Assembly (NCBI GenBank): GCA_041392845.1
Contig: JAWKLG010000010.1
Span: 145,957 to 209,956, forward strand
Direction: 5' to 3'
Length of the DNA: 64,000 bases
Source: JAGQWW01 sp041392845
Lineage (GTDB): Bacteria; Bacteroidota; Bacteroidia; Chitinophagales; Saprospiraceae
The notes beneath the pieces are model-generated. The model saw only the letters and a program-made list of their open reading frames with translations, was not told where the DNA came from and made no database searches. This document shows, in pieces, positions 24,456 through 33,837 of the stretch; the first letter of the stretch is position 1, and each line of letters starts with the position of its first letter. The translations under genes and the position numbers were made by a program.

Positions 24456-26660
24456 TTAGTTCGCCATTTCCGACAAGAACTTGATCCTAACCAATTGGAT
24501 TTCTTCCATGGTGATGTCGTCTTCCTGAAGTTCTTTCAGGGCTTCTTCTACATCGTCAGTTTCCGCTTCGCTGAAATAATCATAGATGTCTTCGCGGGTA
24601 TATTCGTCGATTTGATCTTCTAAGTAGTAGTCGATGTTGACTTTGGTTCCACTGGTTACAATTGCATCCAGTTCTTCCATCAAATCCTCCATGGAAAGGT
24701 CATTCTGACTGGCAATTTCCGGAAGTGGTATTTTTTTATCAATTGCTTTGATGATTTCTACCTTGACCTTTGATTTGTTGGCCACCTGCTTGATGACAAA
24801 ATCTGTTGGTCTTTCGATTTCATTTTCTTCCACATAATCTTTGATCATCGCAAGAAATGGTCTTGCATAACGGTTGGCTTTCCCCAGACTTACTCCGCTT
24901 ATCTTGGTCATATCGTCCATAGAAATCGGGTACTGGGTAGCCATGTCGTCCAAGCTTGGATCCTGGAATATCACAAACGGAGGAACTCCTTTTTTCTTGG
25001 CCTCTGTTCTTCTTAAGTCTTTAAGCATTTTAAGCAGAGTAGTATCGAGCACTGCCGTCTTTCCGGTGCTACCTTCATCGTCTGCATCCAATTCATCGTA
25101 GTTGTGATTGATTGGAATTTTAAATTCTTCGGGATTACCTATGAATGCTTTCCCTTCATCAGTTACCTTTAAAACACCATAAGTTTCAATGTCTTTTCTA
25201 AGTAATTTATGAAGAATCGCCTGGCGCAGCACTGAGCTCCAGAAGGTGTCGTCTTTATCTTTACCGACCCCAAATAATGGTCTTTCTGTAAACCTAAAGT
25301 CTTTCATTTCCTTGGTTTCTTTTCCGGTAAGGAAATCCACCATGGTCTTGAGGGTATAATTTTCATCGAGGTTCAAAACAGCCTGAAGGGTGTTTTTCAT
25401 CTCCTCTTTTACATCAACTTTTTCTTTAGGGTTTTTACAGTTGTCGCACATCTTGTTGCAATCCTCTACATCGAAATCTTCACCGAAATAACTCAACAAG
25501 AACTGACGACGACAAGAGGTGGTTTCTGCATAAGCTTCCACTTCCTGCATCAACAAACTTCCCATTTCACGTTCTGAAACCGGTTTATCTCTAAGGATTT
25601 TCCAGTTTCAAAATGTCTTTATAAGAATAAAAAGCAACACAACGACCTTCCATACCATCACGACCGGCGCGACCGGTTTCCTGGTAATTCTCGCACTTTC
25701 GGAATGTCATAATGGATGACAAAACGAACGTCCGGTTTGTCGATACCCATTCCGAAGGCGATGGTTGCAACTATAACATCAATATCTTCCATCAAAAAGG
25801 CATCCTGTGTGCCGGAACGAACCTTGGCTTCCAAACCAGCATGGTAAGGAGCAGCTTTGATGCCGTTGACATTTAGAACCTGAGCAATTTCTTCTGTAGA
25901 TTTTCTGGATTGAACATAAATGATTCCAGACTGATTGGGCATGGTTTTGATAACCTGCGATCTGTTTGAAGGTTTGCTCTTTTTACCTTTGGTCTAACCT
26001 CGTAAAAAAGGTTATCGCGATTAAAGGAAGAGACAAAAGTGTTGGTGCCCTCCATCCCCAGGTTTTTGAGGATGTCTGATTGAACTTTTGGCGTTGCAGT
26101 CGCTGTAAGGGCGATGATTGGAATTTCCTTGCTGATGGAGTCGATCATGAATCTGATACGACGGTATTCAGGACGGAAATCGTGTCCCCACTCTGAAATA
26201 CAGTGTGCTTCATCGACCGCTACAAAAGAAACATTGGTGTTTGGAAAAACTCGATGTTCTCCTCCTTGGTAAGGGTCTCGGGAGCAACATATAGCATTTT
26301 TGTTTTTCCATCAACTATATCCTGTTTCACTGCTTTCATCTGCGCTCTGGAAAGCGAAGAATTCAGGAAGTGTGCAATTTCATCGTTTGAGCTGTATCCT
26401 CTGATAGAATCAACCTGATTTTTCATTAAAGCAATCAGTGGAGAGATAATCAGCGCAACGCCGTCGCTCATCAAGGCAGGAAGTTGGTAACAAAGGGATT
26501 TTCCACCACCTGTTGGCATGATGACGAAGGTGTCTTTGCCTTCGAGAACTGATCTGACTATGGCTTCTTGATTTCCTTTAAATTTATCAAAACCAAAATA
26601 TTGTTGTAAAGCTTCTTGCAATTGTTCGGTGCTGGTACCGATTGCGGATAATTGTTCCAT
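24456..26660 (-). pseudogene. recQ: ATP-dependent DNA helicase RecQ, interrupted by several frameshifts
   Basis: The 2205-base span would encode a typical RecQ of about 735 residues, which unwinds DNA during recombination and repair, but it is open only in pieces. Piece 1 (26660-26220) has Walker A (MPTGGGKSLCYQLPAL). The DEAH-box region (AVDEAHCISEWGHDFRPE) follows in another frame, then TATATPKVQSDI (26148-25950), a third piece with YVQSRKSTEEIAQVL and AFGMGIDKPDVRFVIHYD (25942-25658), and the last (25565-24456) with the zinc-binding cysteines (CNKMCDNC), winged helix and HRDC region. I locate indels near 26240, 25975, 25695, and 25605; each falls in or near a homopolymer and most look like lost bases. 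All helicase motifs survive in some frame, so sequence error is at least as likely as true decay. Confidence 0.85.
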
Positions 26661-26914
26661 ACTGAGATTTTCAAAAATATATTTCTATAGATTGAACCGG
26701 TTGCAGATGGGCATCAGCTATGTGATGGTACCAAAAGACCGGATAATAAGTTGAATTTTAGGTCAATAGGTTTTATGAATCGGGAAACAGTGCAGAGATT
26801 AGATATTAAAACGACTAAATTTAATAAAAATAATCATCAATCCCTTTACATTCGCCCTGTCGATTTTGTTAACAGGAGGTGAATAACTTTTTAGGCGTTT
26901 TTTCGAAAAGCCGC

Positions 26915-26922
26915 CAAAGATA
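26915..26922 (-). promoter_or_regulatory. Putative -7 element for recQ (long leader)
   Basis: Minus-strand TATCTTTG matches TAnnTTTG exactly. It is about 255 bases from the recQ start, so the transcript would have a long leader, which begins with a short hairpin (GGCG...TTTT...AAAA...CGCC, 26893-26914). Confidence 0.4.
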
Positions 26923-26939
26923 CAAAAACCAAATTTTAT

Positions 26940-27896
26940 TTGGAAGACTTAATTATAAAAACTGCACTGCAAACCATTGAGATAGAATCCTCAACGGTTT
27001 TGGCCCTCAAAGACTCCATAAACAATGAGTTTGTGGCGGTTGTTCGCGCTATGTACGAATCAAAAGGGCGTGTTATTGTAACCGGTATCGGAAAGAGTGC
27101 CCTTATCGCGCAAAAAATTGTAGCGACTTTAAATTCAACCGGGACACCGGCCATATTTATGCATGCTGCAGATGCTATTCATGGAGACCTGGGAGTTATT
27201 CGATCAGAGGACATAGTAGTATGTCTTTCTAAAAGTGGCGATACCCCGGAGATTAAAGTATTGGTTCCTTTTGTAAAGAATTTCGGAAATACGCTGGTAG
27301 CCATGGTCAGCAACAAAGAAAGCTATCTTGGAAAACAGGCGGATTATATTTTACATACTCCGGTTTCCATAGAAGCTGACCCAAACAATCTGGCACCCAC
27401 TGCAAGTACAGCTTCACAAATGGCAATGGGTGACGCATTGGCAAGTGCATTACTATCGGCCAAAGGGTTTTCAAGAGAAGATTTTGCACAATTCCATCCC
27501 GGAGGTTCATTGGGTAAGCAGCTTTATCTACGTGTGAATGACTTGTACCCTGTCAATGAGAAACCTGCAGTTTCAAAAGATGCTGACATACGAACCAGCA
27601 TATTGGAGATGACAAGTAAAAGGTTGGGGGCAACTGCTGTCATAGATTCCGAAGACAATCTTTTAGGCGTCATCACCGATGGAGACCTCAGAAGGATGCT
27701 GGAAAAAGGTGTCGACATTTCTTCCTTGAAAGCTGAAGATGTAATGACCAAAAATCCTAAAACCATCCAACCTTCTTCCCTTGCTGTCAAGGCCCTGGAA
27801 ATCATGCGCAAACATTCCATCAGCCAATTGGTAGTCGAAGAAAATGGCCAATACCTGGGAATGGTCCATTTGCATGATTTGATCAAGGAGGGTTGA
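26940..27896 (+). CDS. kdsD: D-arabinose 5-phosphate isomerase (KpsF/GutQ family)
   Basis: Converts ribulose 5-phosphate to arabinose 5-phosphate, the first step of Kdo synthesis for lipopolysaccharide. The 318-residue protein has an N-terminal SIS sugar-isomerase domain (about 30-170: VIVTGIGKSALIAQKIVATLNSTG, CLSKSGDTPEI, TASTASQMAMGDALASALL, FAQFHPGGSLGKQL) and two C-terminal CBS motifs (about 195-318: TAVIDSEDNLLGVITDGDLRR and SISQLVVEENGQYLGMVHLHDLI). This is the KpsF/KdsD arrangement and length. A TTG start at 26940 is used; no ATG is available before the conserved N-terminus. It is divergent from recQ. A repeat array begins four bases after its stop codon. Confidence 0.93.
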   Translation: MEDLIIKTALQTIEIESSTVLALKDSINNEFVAVVRAMYESKGRVIVTGIGKSALIAQKIVATLNSTGTPAIFMHAADAIHGDLGVIRSEDIVVCLSKSGDTPEIKVLVPFVKNFGNTLVAMVSNKESYLGKQADYILHTPVSIEADPNNLAPTASTASQMAMGDALASALLSAKGFSREDFAQFHPGGSLGKQLYLRVNDLYPVNEKPAVSKDADIRTSILEMTSKRLGATAVIDSEDNLLGVITDGDLRRMLEKGVDISSLKAEDVMTKNPKTIQPSSLAVKALEIMRKHSISQLVVEENGQYLGMVHLHDLIKEG

Positions 27897-28530
27897 TTTA
27901 GGTCTTTTGTCTTTTGTCTTTAGTCTTTGGCAATTGGTCTTCTAGTGGGTTTTAGGCTTAAGAATCTTTTTCATCTCTTTGCGCTCTTATTTGCCTTCCC
28001 CATCTTTGCGAAAGCTCTTTAGTCTTTGGCTATTGGTCTTTAGTGGGTTTAGGCTTAGATCACAGCCTCTCTTTGCGCTCTTTTTGAGCCTTACCATCTT
28101 TGCGATTCGAATCTCTTTGCGTCTTCCGCGCCTTTCCCCCATCTTTACGAAAGTGTCTTTAGTCTTTGGCAATTGGTCTTTAGTGGGTTTTAGGCTTAAG
28201 AATCTGCAGCCTCTCTTTGCGCTCTTATTTGCCTTCCCCCATCTTTGCGTAAGTGTCTTTAGTCTTTGGCAATTGGTCTTTAGTGGGTTTAAAACTGGTC
28301 TGCAGTCTCTCTTTGCGTTCTTTTTTACCTTCCCCCATCTTTGCAAGTGTCTTTAGTCTTTGGCTATTGGTCTTTAGTGGGTTTTGAAGCAGAATCTGCA
28401 CCCTCTCTTTGCGCTCTTATTTGCCTTCCCCCATCTTTTTGCGATTTCGTCTTTGGTGATTTCTCAATCTTGGAAATCTGCACCATCTCTTTGCGCTCTT
28501 CCGCACCTTCCCCCGTCTTTGCGATAATTG
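27897..28530 (+). repeat. Minisatellite of about 100-base units built on a heptanucleotide core
   Basis: Begins four bases after the kdsD stop with six strict 7-base steps (GGTCTTT, TGTCTTT, TGTCTTT, AGTCTTT, GGCAATT, GGTCTTC; 27901-27942). The core AGTCTTT-GGCWATT-GGTCTTT-AGTGGGT then recurs with starts near 27918, 28017, 28157, 28257 and 28351, that is spacings of 99, 140, 100 and 94 bases. Between cores are CTCTTTGCGC, TTTGCCTTCCCCC and ATCTTTGCG words. A sixth, degenerate unit ends near 28530. All units are in the sense of kdsD. No conserved spacers or direct-repeat palindromes as in CRISPR. An accidental ORF of 125 codons runs through it. Confidence 0.9.
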
Positions 28531-28614
28531 TACATTAGATTACATCAAGTTTTTTTTACAAGTATTAATAAAAAAGATTTTGGAACTTTAAGCTTAACTA
28601 AAACCAAACAGCCT

Positions 28615-29557
28615 ATGAAATCTTTTTTCTTTTTTATCGCTTGTCTGATTTTTTCCCAATCTGTCTTTGCTCAAAATCATGAATGGGCTCCTATTGGAGC
28701 TAAGTGGTGGTGGAGTTTGTCGGATCAGGATATAGAAGGTGAAGCTTACTATTTATGGGAAGTTATCGAGGAAGATTCTTTTGAAGGGGAGTTTGTCAAA
28801 GTAATTGATGTTACCTTGTTTGGCTATGATTCAATGGTAGTGGCCAATTTTGATACCATCCATACTTTTAGTAGGAATGACTCTGTGTTTCTATTTGATA
28901 AATTTGCTTCAGACTATAAATTGATTTTTGACTTTGGAGTTGAAGTAGGTGATACAATTGTTTATCCTGTTTTTGAAGAGGATTTGTTTTTAGGAGTACC
29001 GGATTTTAAAACCGTGGTTAAGAATATTTATTTATTTGAAGAGGGTTCCAGAAGGTCATTTCAAAGGGGTGATATAAGATATTTTGACTTAGAAGTGCTT
29101 GACCAGGATACTTTTTGGATTGAAAACTCCTATTACGAAGGTTTTGGTTCTACCAACACTCTTTTGATTCCTAGATTTAATTTGCTTTATGGGCCCAGAT
29201 TAAGGTGCTATTACGATGAAAATATTGAATTTCACGATTATTATGTCGAACATAGTACAGGAATTATAGAATTATTGCCTTGTGATTACTACCGTTATTC
29301 TTCTACAAAAGATCCTATTTGGAATCATCCTGATTTTAAAGTTTATCCGAATCCTGTTCAAACTGATCTGAATATCAGATTACCTGATTTTGTAAAGAAG
29401 GAGAGTGGTATTTGGTTGACCTAGCAGGTAAAAAGGTAATACAGGGAGTTTTATCGGGAAATCAGCTTCAGATAAACTTGGCAGTATTCCAAGAGGACAG
29501 TATGTTTTGGAGCAGAGACTACCGATGCCTTATTATCAAAAGATTTTCAAAGAATAA
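28615..29557 (+). pseudogene. Secreted protein with T9SS sorting domain, copy 1 (C-terminal frameshifts)
   Basis: Exported protein of unknown function. The ATG at 28615 begins a signal peptide (FFFFIACLIFSQSVFA, cleavage before QNHEWAPIG). The mature part is open to 29424 and contains WAPIGAKWWWSLSD and a C-terminal VYPNPVQTDLNIRLPDFV that opens a type-A T9SS sorting domain. At about 29400 one base seems to be lost (AAGAAGG where copy 2 has AAGGAAGG), so the frame ends at WLT; in a shifted frame the sorting domain continues (LVDLAGKKV, LSGNQLQINLA) to a stop near 29557, with two further indels. Copy 2 lies directly downstream. It may be a broken gene or a run of base-call errors. Confidence 0.75.
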
Positions 29558-29589
29558 TAAGAACAGAAAATGAACTAAAATTCAGACTC

Positions 29590-30516
29590 ATGAGATTACT
29601 TTTCTTTTTAATTGTCTGGCTGATATTTTCTCATTCAATGGTTGCACAAAATCATGAATGGGCTCCCGTCGGAGCGAAATGGTGGTGGAGTTTATCTGAT
29701 ATGGATGCGATTGGTGCGGCATATTATTATTGGGAAGTAACCCATGAGGATTCATTTGGGGTGAATTTGTGAAAATAATTGATGTAACCTTTTATGGAAA
29801 TGATTCAATGGTTATACCCAATTTTGATACTATTTATACCTATAGCAGGAATGATTCTGTATTTCTATTTGACAAGTTTGAAGAAGAATATGGATTATTA
29901 TATGATTTTGGAGCTACTGTAGGGGATACAATTGAGTTTTCAACATTTAAGACAATTGGTCTGGATTCAACCTTTTTAGCAGAAATCACTGAGGTTTGAT
30001 TAGAGAAGGCTCAATAGGATCCTTAATGAAAGGAGATGTGAGGTTATTTAGGACAAAATTTTAGGTGGGTCATTATCCTATTGGGAAAACCCATATTATG
30101 AAGGTTTTGGATCTCCTTTATATCTTTTGCCAACTGCGGAATATGTTACCATCCCCAGAATAAGATGTTATTATGATGAAGAAATTGAAGTTTCATGATT
30201 ACTGAACTCAATACTGGAGAAACGTATTTTTCCATGTGATTACTACCGTTACACTTCTTCAAGGCTCTAATTGGAATCATCCCGATTTTTTAAAGTTTAT
30301 CCCAATCCGGTTCAAGCTGATCTAAACATTGAATTGCCTGACTTTGTGAAGGAAGGGGAGTGGTACTTGGTAGACCTAGCAGGAAAAAAGGTAAAGCAGG
30401 GACTTTTATCGGGAAATCAGCTTCAGTTAAACTTGGCAAGTATTCCAAAAGGAAAGTATGTTTTTGGAGCAGAGACCCGGAATGAAATCTTTTTTAAAAA
30501 AATAATAAAAGAGTAG
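29590..30516 (+). pseudogene. Secreted protein with T9SS sorting domain, copy 2 (multiple frameshifts)
   Basis: Tandem duplicate of the preceding gene, beginning 33 bases later. The signal peptide (LFFLIVWLIFSHSMVA) and the following QNHEWAPVGAKWWWSLSD match copy 1. The frame is broken near 29760 (one G missing in GGGG), near 29998, and again through 30260, where the D-F-K codons of copy 1 carry two extra Ts. The last open part (30271-30516) restores a complete sorting domain: VYPNPVQADLNIELPDFV, WYLVDLAGKKVKQGLLSGNQLQL, SIPKGKYVFGAET. The indels sit mostly in homopolymers, as in copy 1 and recQ. The two copies still align along their full length, so duplication is certain. Function unknown. 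Confidence 0.75.
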
Positions 30517-30523
30517 AAAAAAG

Positions 30524-30549
30524 AAAAGGCGGGTAATGACCCGCCTTTT
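30524..30549. terminator. Bidirectional terminator between the duplicated genes and hutU
   Basis: AAAAGGCGGGT (30524-30534) and ACCCGCCTTTT (30539-30549) form a perfect 11-base stem with loop AATG and a T-run on plus and an A-rich, thus T-rich on minus, flank. It can serve the plus-strand gene and hutU. Confidence 0.9.
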
Positions 30550-30560
30550 TAATAAATATC

Positions 30561-32588
30561 CTAGTGTTTAATCTTTAAACCTTCAAGGATGGATTCATCC
30601 ACCAAGTTCGGCAAGGTTATCTTCAACTGTTTATTTTCTTCCATGGCCCTTTTTGCCGTAAAAATGGCTTCCTTGTTTCTGGCCCAACTTCTTCTGGCTA
30701 TTCCATTGTTCACATCCCAGTGCAACATGGAAGTTAATCTTCTTTCAGCATCAGCACTTCCGTCGAGGACCATTCCGAATCCACCATTCATTACCTCTCC
30801 CCAACCGACTCCTCCACCATTGTGTAAGCTTACCCAGGTAGCTCCACGGAAACTGTCACCAATAACATTGTGCACAGCCATATCAGCAGTGAATCGACTT
30901 CCGTCATAAATGTTAGCCGTCTCCCTAAAAGGAGAATCAGTACCTGAAACATCATGATGGTCTCTTCCCAATACCACCGGACCTTTAAGTTTTCCAGACT
31001 GGATTGCATCATTGAAAGCTTTGGCAATTTTAATTCTGCCTTCAGCATCGGCATACAAGATTCTGGATTTAGAACCTACTACCGGAAGATTGGTGTCTGC
31101 AGCCTTAATCCATGTAATATTGTCTCTAAGTTGAGGCTGAATTTCTTCCGGAGATTCCTGCAGCATCTTTTCAAGTACTTCCCCTGCAATGGCATCGGTC
31201 GTATCTAAATCTTCTTTCAAACCTGAACAACAAACCCAGCGGAACGGGCCAAATCCATAATCAAAACACATCGGCCCCATGATGTCTTCTACATAGCTCG
31301 CATATTTAAAAATGCCCTCTTCTTTGTTTTTCCAAATGTCTGCTCCGGCATCGCCTGCTTCTTTCAAAAAAGCATTGCCATAATCCCAGAAATACATGCC
31401 TTTTGCTGAAAGGGTGTTGATGGCATTCACATGGCGATGTAGGGTTTTTCTTACCTCTTCCATAAATTTTGCCTTGTCAGACAGCAGTAATGCTTCCGCT
31501 TCCTTGAACGTGTAACCACAAGGACAATATCCAAGGTCATCAATATTGTGTAAGGAAGTTTGGTCAGAACCCAACTCTACCTTTACATCTCTTTCTACAA
31601 TTCGCTCCCACAAATCGACTATGTTGCCATGGAAAACCAAGGCGATGGCAGTACCATCTTTTCTGCAAACTTCCATACGATCTATCAAGGCATCAACATC
31701 CTGATATACATTTTCTTTTAAAATATAACCATCTGTAATTCGCTGTTGAACGGCATCAGGGTCGATTTCTGCTATTACACCGACAGCGCCGGTAATGACT
31801 GCTGCACCTGCCTGAGCTCCAGACATACCTCCCAAACCTGAGGTGATGTAAACTTTTCCTTTTAAATCGGCCTCACCCAAGCCCATTTTCCTACCTGCAT
31901 TCAACAAGGTGATGGTTGTTCCATGCACGATACCCTGTGGTCCGATATACATGAAAGATCCCGCAGTCATCTGGCCGTATTGCGTTACCCCCAATGCATT
32001 GTATTTGTTCCAATCGTCTTTCGAAGAATAGTTGGGAATCATCATACCGTTGGTAACTACGACTCGTGGTGCGTCTTTATGAGAAGGAAATAAGCCAAGC
32101 GGATGGCCGGAATACAAAACCAGTGTTTGCTCGTCTGTCATCTCAGACAGGTATTTCATCACCAAAAGGTATTGAGCCCAGTTTTGAAAAACGGCACCAT
32201 TTCCACCATAGGTTATCAATTCATGCGGATGTTTGGCGACTTTGGGATCCAGATTGTTTTGAATCATCAACATGATGGCTGCTGCCTGTTTTGATTTTGA
32301 AGGGTATTCGCCAATGCCTCTGGCATACATGTCATAATCCGGACGAAAGCGGTACATATAGATTCTGCCATATTTTTCCAGTTCTTCTAAAAATTCAGGG
32401 GCCAGGGTTGCATGATGTTCCGGTTTGAAATATCGAAGTGCATTTTTCAGGGCAAGCATTTTCTCTTTTTCAGATAATACACCATCTATCACCCTTCTTG
32501 GAGCATGACTTACTGTAGGGTCCAAAGGTTTGATGGCAGGTAAATTATCGGGTATTCCCTGAAGGATAGCAGCTTGAAAATTATTCAT
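30561..32588 (-). CDS. hutU: Urocanate hydratase
   Basis: Converts urocanate to imidazolonepropionate in histidine breakdown, with bound NAD+ as electrophile. At 675 residues it is the long urocanase form, not the 555-residue form of proteobacteria. The glycine-rich NAD site is GLGGMSGAQAGAAVITGAVG and the conserved TYGGNGAVFQNWAQY and YIGPQGIVHGTTITLLNA blocks are present; a Cys-rich segment lies near 365 (LGYCPCGYTF) and another in FRWVCCSGLKEDLDTTD, which probably includes the catalytic region. The other histidine-use genes (hutH, hutI, hutG) are not next to it, so the pathway is dispersed. A short palindrome lies in its 5' leader. Confidence 0.95.
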   Translation of the reverse strand: MNNFQAAILQGIPDNLPAIKPLDPTVSHAPRRVIDGVLSEKEKMLALKNALRYFKPEHHATLAPEFLEELEKYGRIYMYRFRPDYDMYARGIGEYPSKSKQAAAIMLMIQNNLDPKVAKHPHELITYGGNGAVFQNWAQYLLVMKYLSEMTDEQTLVLYSGHPLGLFPSHKDAPRVVVTNGMMIPNYSSKDDWNKYNALGVTQYGQMTAGSFMYIGPQGIVHGTTITLLNAGRKMGLGEADLKGKVYITSGLGGMSGAQAGAAVITGAVGVIAEIDPDAVQQRITDGYILKENVYQDVDALIDRMEVCRKDGTAIALVFHGNIVDLWERIVERDVKVELGSDQTSLHNIDDLGYCPCGYTFKEAEALLLSDKAKFMEEVRKTLHRHVNAINTLSAKGMYFWDYGNAFLKEAGDAGADIWKNKEEGIFKYASYVEDIMGPMCFDYGFGPFRWVCCSGLKEDLDTTDAIAGEVLEKMLQESPEEIQPQLRDNITWIKAADTNLPVVGSKSRILYADAEGRIKIAKAFNDAIQSGKLKGPVVLGRDHHDVSGTDSPFRETANIYDGSRFTADMAVHNVIGDSFRGATWVSLHNGGGVGWGEVMNGGFGMVLDGSADAERRLTSMLHWDVNNGIARRSWARNKEAIFTAKRAMEENKQLKITLPNLVDESILEGLKIKH

Positions 32589-32603
32589 TATTATTTTATT
32601 TGG

Positions 32604-32636
32604 CAGGGTTGATTAATAGGCAAACAGACAACCCTG
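32604..32636 (-). promoter_or_regulatory. 8-base inverted repeat in the hutU leader
   Basis: CAGGGTTG and CAACCCTG, separated by 17 bases, lie 16 to 48 bases before the hutU start. This may be an operator or an mRNA hairpin; there is no T-run, so it is not a terminator. Confidence 0.35.
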
Positions 32637-32702
32637 TAATTTTATTTTGGTTTTAAAAAAGGCAAATTAAAGGAACTTTTGAAGAATGACGAAGTGATTT
32701 TG

Positions 32703-33389
32703 TCATTCTGAAATTTCCATTGTTTTGGTTGTGGTATAATATTCTGCCAGCATATTAAAGGTGATATTTTCTTCTTTTTTGACCATCAATTTTTTTCTAA
32801 CCATTTCTACTTTATTGGTTCCTGCTTGAAGAGAAATGAGGGCTTGAGCTGGAATTTTGATTTCATTTTTCCCGGCCAGGGAAGGGATTTCTACGCTACC
32901 TGTTTTTTCATTTTCGGGTGTAAAAAGGATGCGAAGAGATTCATTTTTTCCGAAAATTTCAGTGTCCATTTTCAACAAAGCTCCATTATTTAAAGAAATA
33001 CCTTCCGGAAAAGTAAAGTCTTTGATAGGCGCAATTTGGAAAGTAGTTTCATTCTTTTCTTCGCCTTTTTTGTTGAAGCTTAGGGTCACATTATGTCCCG
33101 GACTTGCCGGAAGTTCCAAACGATACCGTATTCCATAACCTGGAATATCTCTTTTCTCCATGCTTACTCCGTTGAGCATTACCTGGTCAAATTCATGGAA
33201 TTTAGCGGTCGAATCTACCATACTGTAGAATGATACTTCCCCTGCAAAAAGGTCTTCCGTTTGCAAATACCGGATATAAAACTCGGCAGTGATAGGGGTG
33301 GAACTTTTGTCTGGTGTCTCTTGTGTGCAGGAATATAAACCTGTAAAGAGGATTGTTGTCCAAAAGATCTGAAAGAAGATTTTTTTCAT
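32703..33389 (-). CDS. Uncharacterised lipoprotein
   Basis: Predicted lipoprotein of 228 residues. The ATG at 33389 is chosen because it starts the signal peptide (KKIFFQIFWTTILFTGLYSC), which ends in a lipobox with Cys20; an in-frame ATG 15 codons upstream adds nothing useful, and the -7 element at 33420-33427 would lie inside that longer version. The mature part is beta-rich (FYIRYLQTEDLFAGEVSFYSMV, GIRYRLELPASPGHNVTLSFNKKGEEK, and further strands) and may be one Ig-like module. It lies 114 bases upstream of hutU on the same strand. No family recognised. Because of Asp/Lys sorting differences in Bacteroidota, surface exposure cannot be judged. Confidence 0.75.
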   Translation of the reverse strand: MKKIFFQIFWTTILFTGLYSCTQETPDKSSTPITAEFYIRYLQTEDLFAGEVSFYSMVDSTAKFHEFDQVMLNGVSMEKRDIPGYGIRYRLELPASPGHNVTLSFNKKGEEKNETTFQIAPIKDFTFPEGISLNNGALLKMDTEIFGKNESLRILFTPENEKTGSVEIPSLAGKNEIKIPAQALISLQAGTNKVEMVRKKLMVKKEENITFNMLAEYYTTTKTMEISE

Positions 33390-33419
33390 GTTTGAAATGT
33401 TTTGAAAGATAACCGACAT

Positions 33420-33427
33420 CAAAGGTA
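33420..33427 (-). promoter_or_regulatory. Putative -7 element for the lipoprotein gene
   Basis: Minus-strand TACCTTTG matches TAnnTTTG exactly, about 30 bases before the chosen start. Confidence 0.5.
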
Positions 33428-33566
33428 AAATCATTCTTGAAATAATAGGATGAACCTAAAAACTGAAAACCTGACAATGACTATGGTAATAAAATAGGGG
33501 AAGTACAGTTTGAGTGGATTTCTTTCGTTTGATCGCAATTTAAGAACCTGACTTAAAGATATTTTT

Positions 33567-33600
33567 TTGGAATATTTGGGCAGCATTCCTATTACCTTTG
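33567..33600 (+). promoter_or_regulatory. Promoter of the TonB receptor - giant protein - PorV operon
   Basis: TTG at 33567-33569 and TACCTTTG at 33593-33600 (spacing 23) match the Bacteroidota consensus. Transcription would begin about 33607, leaving an untranslated leader of about 230 bases. The leader contains a short hairpin (TACCT/AGGTA, near 33667) and an AT-rich end. No other gene or repeat is seen in 33435-33837. Confidence 0.6.
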
Positions 33601-33837
33601 AATCGAAACATTAAGCTCTCAAAAAGCCGATTTATCGAAGGGTTGGCAACAAAAATTTGCAAATTATACCTGTTTGTAGGTAAGCTGCTGACAAACTTTT
33701 GTTTTGAGCGAATTTAATTTTTTGCCACCAATAGTAATTTCACTATTATTGTGCGCTTATTTCTTCGGGTGAGTTGTTTATCGCTGAAAACCCTGGAATT
33801 ATCGAAAATTTAGCAATTTTTTAAAAAAAATGGATTT

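Noticed and set aside
25590..26250. Programmed ribosomal frameshifting in recQ
   Set aside because: Four or more changes at ordinary homopolymers, with no slippery heptamer plus pseudoknot pattern; indels or sequence error are more likely.
27979..28356. 125-codon open frame in the minisatellite (and 119 codons on the other strand)
   Set aside because: Both are translations of the tandem repeat, since a period near a multiple of three removes stops; no start context and no family resemblance.
27897..28530. CRISPR array
   Set aside because: The units are not identical direct repeats with unique spacers of constant length: intervening parts are themselves repeated, and no cas gene is near.
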